DNA of 64,000 bases from Gryllus longicercus. Taxonomy: Eukaryota; Arthropoda; Insecta; Orthoptera; Gryllidae. A model generated the notes under the pieces. The model saw nothing but the letters and a program-made list of their open reading frames with translations. It did no database searches and was not told the origin of the DNA. Positions 35,701 to 44,700 of the stretch are shown here, piece by piece (position 1 is the stretch's first letter; each line of letters starts with the position of its first letter). Both the position numbers and the translations under genes were made by a program. Location: assembly GCA_038098605.1 (NCBI GenBank), contig JAZDUA010000171.1, forward strand, positions 935,501 to 999,500, written 5' to 3'.

Positions 35701-38100
35701 TGCCTCCCCCGCCGACTTAGGGTCCCTTCAAACGGCTTCAGTCCAAAGCGCTTCCGATTGGCGCAACTGCTGACAAAGCATTGGTTTAAATGAAGGTATT
35801 CACATGAGCGGCGACGTCACGCTGCATTGGTGCGTAGTGGCGATCACCATTATCAGCGCAAAACCGTGTCTGCGGTTTTACCGGCTTCTTGCCTGGTGAC
35901 TGCATTGCGGCCGCTGGAACCCACAGAAGTTGGACTTACAAATCCTTCGTCTCTGACAGTGGCGCTCGCCGGTGGCTGTGTGTGAAGGGGTCCGGCACTG
36001 TGTGTGAAGGGGTGCCACAGAGTGGCCCCGTGCGAAGGCAGCCATAGGGCGCCGGACCGAAAACCTCCCCCTCCGGCTACTCCCTGACAGGCGACAGCTC
36101 TCACATCTTTCAGGCGTGACCTTGGCGCCTGGACACATTTCTGACCTTCCAAAACAGAAACTCTGTCCTTTTGCGACACAGATCCCTATGAGTTATGAGG
36201 CTATTGGTCTAACTCGAGGGCCCAGCCCTCATCGTCCACAACACGCGTCTGACACTGTCACTATCGCCCCCCCCCCCCCGGACACAGGCACTGGATACCG
36301 ATATTACAGCCCTCCCCCGACCGCAGCGCCCAATAAGCGCGCCCTGAGCCGTTTCCTGAAAAAACTGGAATAATATACCAGTTAAATTAGACCAAAAATG
36401 GCGATTGAAGGGAAAAAATCCTGGAGTTTTGAAACATGGCATGATTTTTGACAGTAGCTTCATAGCTAGGTAAAGTTCAGTCGTTGTCTGAAAGAGAATT
36501 CTAGCTGTCGGCTGGTCTGATCGGTATTTTCCCATGATTTCTCCAATCAACACCAGGCGAATGCCGGAGCAGTACCCTAACAAATGGCCATGGACCGCGC
36601 GCCATCTTTCCTTCCTCTTCCTTGTCCCATCATCACACATTACTTACACACACTTGCACTCAAATGCTCTTTATTACCACACATGTCGAATGAACAGTCA
36701 GTTTAGAGCTTGTCTTGGCTGGGGCGGTACCCCACTTGGTGAGAGATACCTGGTTGGGAAAAACGCGCAACCTGACATGTAGGTCGGCGCCAGATCTCGT
36801 CAGCCAGGGGAAGATCACCCCACCCCTGCGATAGACACATGCACTACAGTTACGGTACTAGTGATCTTATCAGTTGACGCATCCGGACTCACTAATCTGT
36901 CAATAAAATATTATTATTGACATATACGTGGATAAATATACTGAAAACAGTTGTATGCATCTAGACCGAAAAATAAAGCTTTTCTGACTCAATTTTTTGA
37001 TAGTTCTCCAAAACATTTTTACTTTCAACCCAAACTAGTGTGCTATTCTGAATGGTAATGTAACGGTAATAATATGTACCTGTCAGCTAGTATTCTGATC
37101 CCAATGAATAGACGCGTTGTATCTTCACAATTCATTATTAATATAAACAAGCCTCCCACACCCAAAACCGTTCTACAAATAATCATAGGCAGGTGAGCCA
37201 TAAATTGATTCTTGTCAATTACTGACACTAGAACACATACTGTAGCAGATGTATTGATTACAATTTGCAATAAAATCCCGAACATTGGCGGGCCATGCAC
37301 GTGGTTTAATGTAGTAATCACATCACAGATTTGTGAATAAACCTGTCGTAGAACAAACAATCTTGTAGCATGAGTGACATTGTCATGTTTCAATGATAGT
37401 GATGTCATCCATGATCTTTCCTTTTTTTTTATTCGAGGGGATTTGATATTTACTAGAGAATATGATTTAACATCCGCCACTTTAGTAAATTCCGTATACA
37501 GAATACGAATACAATTTTTAATTAGATAAGACCACCAAATAAATGAAATAACCACAACATGAGCAAGTAACTGACATAGGTTCAGTACCCAAAATGACGT
37601 GTGACCTTGATAAATGCTTTTAATTCCAAAAATAGACCTATGAGGAGAATTGTCGAATAAAGCAATATCAATCCAAACGAATATTTTTTACACCTTTTCA
37701 GAAGTTCCTTTCGACTTCTGTATAAAATATGCAAAGATGTTTCCACTTTATGACAAATGTCATCCATTGATTTCATTTTGCACAAAATACTATTTGCCAG
37801 AGAAATGGCAGCTGATGCCAAAGTCACAAAGATAGCAGCTGAGAAGGCCAACTGAGGAACTAATTCCTTGGTATTTGATATGTGTCTGCGAAACATATGT
37901 GTAAATTGTTCCATTGTCCAAAGAATAAGGCAACTCATAACCAAGGAATAAAGGTAAGATGTCGTTTGTATAATTTTCTGTACCAAAGGTTTACATTGAC
38001 CCCTTGAACTGCCAAAATTTCTTAAACTTACTATACGGCATATCAGAAATATGAAACTTGCACTTTGCCAAACGTCATTAGCGTAAAAAAATCTCATCAT
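32503..38100 (-). CDS. Gustatory receptor GrC, frameshifted first exon
   Basis: Third Gr of the tandem set. Exon 1 spans 38100-37080 and exon 2 32731-32503; the product would be about 416 aa if the frame were intact. The N-terminus MMRFFYANDVWQSASFIF, then ICRIVSLRNF, aligns with the other Gr starts. TTLNHVHGPPMFGILLQI is the conserved block (H for Y). The frame breaks at the A5 run 37628-37632 (T5 in the gene). Downstream, IYQGHTSFWVLN and HVVVISFIWWSYLIKN continue in the next frame. Exon length is 1021, one short of the phase 2 that the donor GACAG|GTACAT requires. It is either a true pseudogene or one base miscalled in a homopolymer. The last intron is 4.3 kb with array C and two SINEs. 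Confidence 0.75.
32703..33600 (-). repeat. Splice-acceptor repeat array C (GrC last intron)
   Basis: Longest and most decayed of the three arrays, with roughly eleven to twelve recognisable units. Only one unit of the fresh type precedes the landmark unit (AAAGATATTTCACTAG at about 32821). The next units match array A units closely (CAATCACTTGGACTTCAACT, then CCCTATCACCGTCTG), showing that A and C derive from one duplicated array. Distal units keep only CCAGCAGCAGCCT and AACTTCTAACGTCC echoes. Confidence 0.85.
33601..35220. other. GrC intron, unassigned
   Basis: AT-rich with a GC-richer island at 34440-34750. The island's frames on both strands (34406-34654 minus, 34485-34751 plus) mirror one another and show no domain. 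A 13-bp duplication (AGGCGTGCCGACC) lies at 34807-34832. Confidence 0.4.
35225..35610 (+). mobile_element. SINE S1 body and tail
   Basis: It runs from GGTAGTTTTCCGTGGTTTCT through CCACGGACCGCGCGTGATC, the CTCTTCCTTGTCCTCT block and GACCTTGCCATCC to CACTAATCAATCTG. The tRNA-like head is missing. It lies antisense in the GrC last intron. Confidence 0.65.
35611..36500. other. GC-balanced intron stretch with C13 tract
   Basis: Unassigned sequence containing a tandemly repeated TGTGTGAAGGGGT motif at about 35979-36014 and a run of 13 C at 36267-36279. Overlapping frames on both strands have no domain. Confidence 0.4.
36505..36915 (+). mobile_element. SINE S1 body and tail
   Basis: It begins GGTCTGATCGGTATTTTCCC and contains GAATGCCGGAGCAGTACCCT, CCATGGACCGCGCGCCATC, GGTCGGCGCCAGATC and a tail ending CACTAATCTGTCAATAAAAT. 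It lies close to the GrC exon 1 donor, antisense to the gene. Confidence 0.65.
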
Positions 38101-40960
38101 TTTAATAAGATAAACAGCAGTTACAGTTACGAATTGGTAATTAAAATTTCGATAGTGATGTGTTTCATAAGATCTCTGACCTGTTTCACCAAAGAAAAAT
38201 GACTGCTATTTATTTACGAACGTTTACGTGAAGCTTAAAATTTATGCTACGCTTTTCCTCGACAATGATGACCCATAACCAATAAATCTGTGATATTAGA
38301 ATAATCACATAACAAATTTGACAAAAATCGTATAAAAAAGAATGGTAAAGTTTGTTAAGGATAAGTTGAAAAAATTATAAACAAAACGGAGTAAACTTCA
38401 CTCAAACGAACGCAATCTAAATACACTTCATAACTGCGAGAAATGTAAAGAATTCAAATCCATTGAAAAGAATGAGTATTTGATCTCTTTCTGTAAACAA
38501 TTATGAGATTTATTTAATGTGTGCTTTCCTTTTTCTGATAGACCGAAATGAAAATACATGTCATGAAAGATGACAATCATTTCCTTAATTGTCGACCTTA
38601 GACGTTTTCATATAGCAATAAGTTTCGTAGCGGATACATTTTATGAATCACAAATAGGTGTTCACCGCGGAGTTCATGTGGCAATCAATTTTGCAGAGAA
38701 TACACAGAAGTAATATTTTACAGAAATTATTTCCAAAATGATATTGGAATGTTACAGTGTATTGCTGTCTCTACACGTTCAATAAATACAATTTTTTTAG
38801 AGTATTTTCCTTATCGTCAAATTATGAATGAGATTTAATCGACAAAAGTGTTCCCTCTGAATGAAAGTAAACACCATTTGGATTTTCCATGGAAAGAAAT
38901 AAGACTTACTATAAATAATGAAAAGCTGCTGATATTAAATGATTACCTCTCTTATTGAGATAGTTAATAAAGAAATAAATGACGATGATTTTTCAGTGTT
39001 TTTGATACAAATGAAGTGAATGTGTCAGAGTACCGTAGACTTTTTATTGGAGATTACATATCATACAAATTGTACCCTGCATTACCGTCTATTGCAGTGT
39101 ACTATTTTTTATGATTTTTAAGCTTCAAGCTCTCTCACATTTTTCTTAAGAAATATTTATGAACTGAAATGAGTAGTTGGATTTTAAAATTTTGGTTTGT
39201 TTCTTTAGGTTCATTATCACAAAAGTTATTACGTCATTTATTCAAATTATTATACACTCGTTATACACTCATTGTACATAATGTAAATCCAGAAAACACT
39301 GTTTTACATAATAACAGTAATCGAGCAATGTAATAAAATTGACCAAAACATACACAAATGTACACACAAGACTCTACTGTGGAGCATTGGCATTGCATGA
39401 TAAATAATTTGATAGCATGAAACGATCATTCCAGAAATGTAAACATTTTACCGCCTAAACATGAATACACTGTATTAAACTCTACTATCGTAACATTGAA
39501 TGAATTAACGTATGATATTGAACATTTTACTCATTAAAAACTTGTCTTCTTGATATTTTCTGTTGTAAATCTCACAACAAACTTGAATTATAAAGCATAA
39601 AGATTTACCTGTTACTTCACTTCATGCATAGAATCACTGACCTGTTTTGAATCCTTGAATTTCACTGCATTCTGTATTAATTCAGCTTCAATTGTAATTC
39701 AACTGGTTAACTTTACGCCAAATTATGTGATGGTAATTGTACATATTTTATATGTCTAACTGGTTACATGGACGTTAATTCTATTAAAAACAACCTGAAC
39801 TGTCGAATACTAGGTTATTATCCCTTGTCAATCCCACGTGAAGATATCGACTCAATGCCACGGAGAAGAAGAACACGATAGATATAGTGTCGTATATAAT
39901 TCAATGAGCTTTAGAACAGGCATAATTTTGAGAATACTGTTGTCACGTGATACTTTTAGTGTATAGATAACGCTTTGCTGTGAATGAAGAAGATGATGAA
40001 AACGCTCCGTTCTCCAGGATTCATCTGTCTAACCCTATCTACCCCAATTTTTGAAGAATTTTGTCCTAAAATAGTTTGTTGTCAAATAGTTTGACAGAAA
40101 AGAGTCTAACAGAGAACGATTTCGAATAATTTAAGGAAGCAACAGTCGTGCAATCACGTCTAAGTAACATTAATCGCATAGTTATTACCTTCTGTTATTT
40201 GTGCTCAATATTGTGTTCGCTGATTCTCAGGAAATTAACCTTGGAGTTCATCTACGCACATTCAAAGTTTGGCGCGTTTCCGCGGGTTCCCGTCCGTTGA
40301 TTTCTGCGTTAGTTTTCTGATCTTGTGGCTGCGGGAGTCAAATTGTATTGTAGATTAAAGGATACCCGGATAGTGAAATGGTGCTTTAGTAAAGCTGAAA
40401 ACATGTTTGCAGATACAATAGTTCGAATGTTGCTGAACTATTTAGACTCATGCCGTTACAGGCAGAACGCAATAACTTGGTTGAAATATTTGGCCTGACG
40501 CTGCTGGGCAGTTGAACCAAACTTTGGAATCTACGATTCAACAATTATAACTGTAAAATTTCAGTCTGAACAAAGAATAATAATATTATTTTTGGCAGAA
40601 CTGAATTTCTCAAGGCGGAACTAAAGACGTCCATCACGCACTGTTAACTCACAATTCAGATCATTTTCTTTTAAACTGCACGCATTTTCACATTACAAGC
40701 TAAGCCAGCAATTCAGAAATTATTCCTTAGGAGTGAAGCCCAGCCTATTCCAACTTGGTCCGATTTTCGCAGAATACGGGGTCATGGCGCAAGGGGTGAT
40801 ACGGCGATGGGTATTGCGCGTAACCTGCTGATACCGGATTAATATTAGTCACCGGTAGAGATCGCTCAAGACATCTTTTTACACTGCAATAACTCTGACC
40901 GTGAGGTTCCAAGCTTTGAGTCCGACGGGTGCCGGACGTTTTACTATATTTAGAGGGCTT
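38101..40960. other. AT-rich spacer upstream of GrC
   Basis: No gene is seen. Contains ordinary AT-rich DNA; 40730-40960 is GC-balanced with short mirrored frames and no domain. Confidence 0.45.
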
Positions 40961-40964
40961 GTTC

Positions 40965-41410
40965 TCTTTCAACCACTGTCTGGAGGAAAATTCTTACGGC
41001 CGGCAGCTCGGATCGATAGTTTTCCATAGTTTCCACAATTAAAACCAGGTGAATGTCGGAGCAGTATCATAACAAACGGGACACGGCGCATTTTTTCCCT
41101 CCCTTTCCTTTGTTCACCTCTCCCCTTACTTACACTCACTTTCATTAACATGCACTACACTATCACAAAAGCCGGGAGACTCGTCGGGACCTTAGAGTTT
41201 GTCCCAGTTGGGGCGGTGCACCGCTGGTGCGAGGTACCTGATTGGGGAATATCACGGTAGCAGACAGGCAGGTCGGCGCCGGATCTCACCATCCAGCGGG
41301 GGAAAAGTACAGCCACCTCACGAGGAAAAAACACGGACTACACTTACAGGACTAATGATATTAGCATTTGACGCGATCGGAATCACTAACAATCAATCAA
41401 TCCAGGAACA
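40965..41410 (+). mobile_element. SINE S1 body and tail, directly downstream of GrD
   Basis: It starts CTGTCTGGAGGAAAATTC and continues through GATAGTTTTCCATAGTTTCC, GAATGTCGGAGCAGTATC, CCAGTTGGGGCGGTGC, GGTCGGCGCCGGATCTCACC and ends with CACTAACAATCAATCAATCC. It lies about 100 bases beyond the GrD stop, on the opposite strand. Confidence 0.7.
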
Positions 41411-41507
41411 AAGCAGGCACTACATTTACGGAGCTACTGATCACAGCAGTCGATACGCCCGGAAACAAAGTAATCACCCTGTTCCGGAGTTGAGAACTCC
41501 TCACCTG

Positions 41508-41760
41508 TTAGGCCCCGGCGCTGGCCTGCAGCATGACGACGACGTAGGTGGTGGCGGTGGCGGCGACGGCGGTGAGCAGCGAACGCCCCACGGGGAAGAA
41601 GCCCGCGGCGGAGAAGGCGCCCCGCCCCGCGCCGCCCTCGGCCTGCCGCCCCAGCGCCCGCAGCTCCGCCCCCACCGCGTCCTCCTCGCCCGCCCCCGCC
41701 CCCACCCCCACCGCCGCCCACGCCGCCCGCCCGCGGTGAGGCCCGCGCTCCAGCAGCAGC
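41508..41760 (-). CDS. GrD terminal exon (TYVVVMLQ)
   Basis: The acceptor is GTGTCCGCAG|GCTGCTGCTGG. The exon gives LLLERG, a Gly/Ala-rich linker longer than in GrA-C, ELRALGRQ, FSAAGFFPVGRSLLT, TYVVVMLQ and ASAGA. It is clearly homologous to the terminal exons of GrA-C but diverged, and no 81-bp array precedes it. Confidence 0.85.
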
Positions 41761-44700
41761 CTGCGGACACGCCAGGTCAAAAATGGTGCTACAACAATCA
41801 ACTTTCAACACGCAATCTCAGAGAGATCAACAAAAAAGAGAACTTCACCAATCTGTTTATAATTATATTCATTTCAACCAGAAATTACGTGAAAACTCGT
41901 CGATTTTGTTCCAAAATACTGGTTTCACCCTTTTATATTGAGCTTATTTTTTAGAACAGTTTTTGTTTAAAGCAAAACCCTCTATCTTTAATTTTGTAGT
42001 TCTGAAAAGTTAGTTTTTCGCAATTATCTATAATAAGAAAAGCTCGCATACTTATGAAAAAACAAACGATAATCGATATGAATATTTCGATGGGAATATT
42101 TTGGCGGTCCTTGAAGTATATAAAATATTATTCCTAGATACATGTATATAAATATTTCGTTACAGATTTCAGCTACGTTGTATTATACGAATGTTACAAA
42201 ACTCAACGGCACAATTTTATAAATGGGTCCGTAAAACCCATTTATTATTTATTGTTATATATTTAGAATCGATTTCAGAAGTTGCGTCATTGAGTTTTGT
42301 AACATACTTATAATAAAATTTATGTGACATCTGTAACAAAATATTTCTATTGAGGTGTCTTAGAATAAATGTTACAAACTTCAAGGAAATGTAAGGATAG
42401 AAGATTAACACTTGTTGTAACGAAACTGGTGGGGGAATGGTTATGCAATGGTGTTCGGCAAGGTAACTTACGACGCAATCGAAAAGATTTGGCGTATCTG
42501 ACGAACGCGAATAGCTAAAAAATGACAGATTGCATAACAATCAGCGGTAAATCTGTACCGTCACTATGCAAACATGTAACAGAAATTGTATGTCGTATAC
42601 ACGATAAAGGCTACTATTTTAAATACCAGATATGCGAGTCGATGTGAAGGTTTGTTACAGAATTTTCACCCACAATATATTTGAACAATCATTTTGTGTT
42701 ATCCGCTTACCGGGTCATTTATTTTAAGATCATTTTACTAAAAACGATGCTTCTGAGGCATTGCTTGAGAACGGTTAAAATACACGGTATTCAGTGTCCA
42801 GCAATTGCATTACACATGTGTACATTCACAAAAATCAGTAATTATAATACGAATGTATTAAGTTTTTTACGTTTTAAGGTAAGCAAGATTTTTCCCATAG
42901 ATCCCTACGACATACATGTAGAGATCGTGGTAAATGTAAAACAAATCAAGGATATTTTCAGAAACTTTTTCACCTCTGCATTTGCAATGAATAGTGATGG
43001 TGTTTTCTCAGAATTTGTAAAGCTATCTCTTATTATTGGTCTTCGAGAGTTAATATCGGACGACATGAAACAATGTTTTTAAGGCTTTCAACGAAGAACT
43101 TCAGCAATATCCCATACATATATTCAACCAATATTCAACTTTTCTTCAGCAATATCCCATACATATCTAATTTTCAGCGTTTATCCTTGCTGCTCAAAAT
43201 TTCTCCGCGTATTACTGGTTACTTTTTCTTTTGCTATTTCGTAATGTAAGCGCCATGTTCATCGTCGTCTATCCGAGTTGGCAATTTATTCTTTTTTTTT
43301 CTTTTGTTGCAACTATGGAGACAGACCGCGTCTCCTAAAAGAGCATTGATTGCTATATTATTCTCATTACAATTATAGTTTTAACCTATCTGAATTGATT
43401 TAAACAGGGAAATGTATTTGTTATTTTTGAAACTGGTTACCTTTTCTTCTGATTATCATTCTTGTTTACTCTCTAATTTTGTGTTTTTTTTTCAAAAACC
43501 AATATTACAGCCATTTCCGTTTCAACATCGTATCCTGTCTATCTACATCTAAACAGCGAAATCTATTTGTTATTTTCGAAACTGATTAGATTATTCTTCA
43601 GATTATCATTCGGTTTACTCCAACATTTTGTGGTTTTCTAAAACCTATACCACAGCCATTTCCATGTCAACATTGTATCCTGTCTATCTAGATCTAATCA
43701 GCGAAATCTATTTGTTATTTTTGAAACTCATAATATTTTCTTCAGATTATGATTCCGGTTTACTCATACATTTTGTGCTTTTTTCAAAAACCAATACTAC
43801 AGCCTTTTCCTTGTCAACATTGTTGTTGTGAAGGTCTTCGTTGCCATTATTGTCGACATTTCCCTGTCAACCAACCCTTCCCTTCTGAGGCTCACACGAG
43901 ATTCCTCGTCGGCTTCCCAGCGGGCTGCCCCAGTACCTGTGCGTGAGCGGGGCGGTGGCGGCGAGGCTGTCGGTGACGGCGCCGCAGCTGGTGGCCAGCG
44001 CCACCAGCCCCACCACGTTCACCAGCACCTTCACCGCCGCCACCGCCATGCGCTGCGCGCCGTGGATGTCCTGCTGGATCAACACCAGCGCCAGGAACAT
44101 CACCGCCGCCACGTTCACCAGCACCTGCGCACGCGCGGCGCCGCTTCAAAGCCCAGTCCACCGCCTCTGGAGGCTCAGGGCAATTCAGTGCCTCTGTCCT
44201 AGGTGGCTGACTTATACAATCAGATATAATTCGACCGGAGGAGAATTCTTGCGGCCGGCTGCTAAGATCTATAGTTATCCGTGTTGTTTTGTGATCAACA
44301 CCTAGCGAATGCCGAAGCAGGACTCAAAACAAACGGACCATGGACCGCACGCGATATTTCCTTTCTCATCCTTATCCACTTCAAAGTCCAGTCCACTGGC
44401 TTCGGTGGCTCAGGGAATCGATTGATGGCACTTCAGTGCCTCTGTCCTAGGTGGCAGGGATTTCAACAGTACTTATACAGTTAGGTAGAATTCGACCTGT
44501 CTGGTGGAGAATTCTGGTGGTTGGCTGCTAAGATCTGTAGTTATCCGTGTTGTTTTGTGATCAACACCTAGCGAATTCCGAAGCAGGACTCAAAACAAAC
44601 GGACCATGGACCGCACGCGATATTTCCTTTCTCATCCTTACCCACTTCAAAGTCCAGTCCACTGGCTTCGGTGGCTCAGGGAATCGATTGATGGCACTTC

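Noticed and set aside
41199..41954. 251-codon plus-strand frame
   Set aside because: It runs across the tail of a SINE and the antisense of the GrD terminal exon, so it is a composite artefact.
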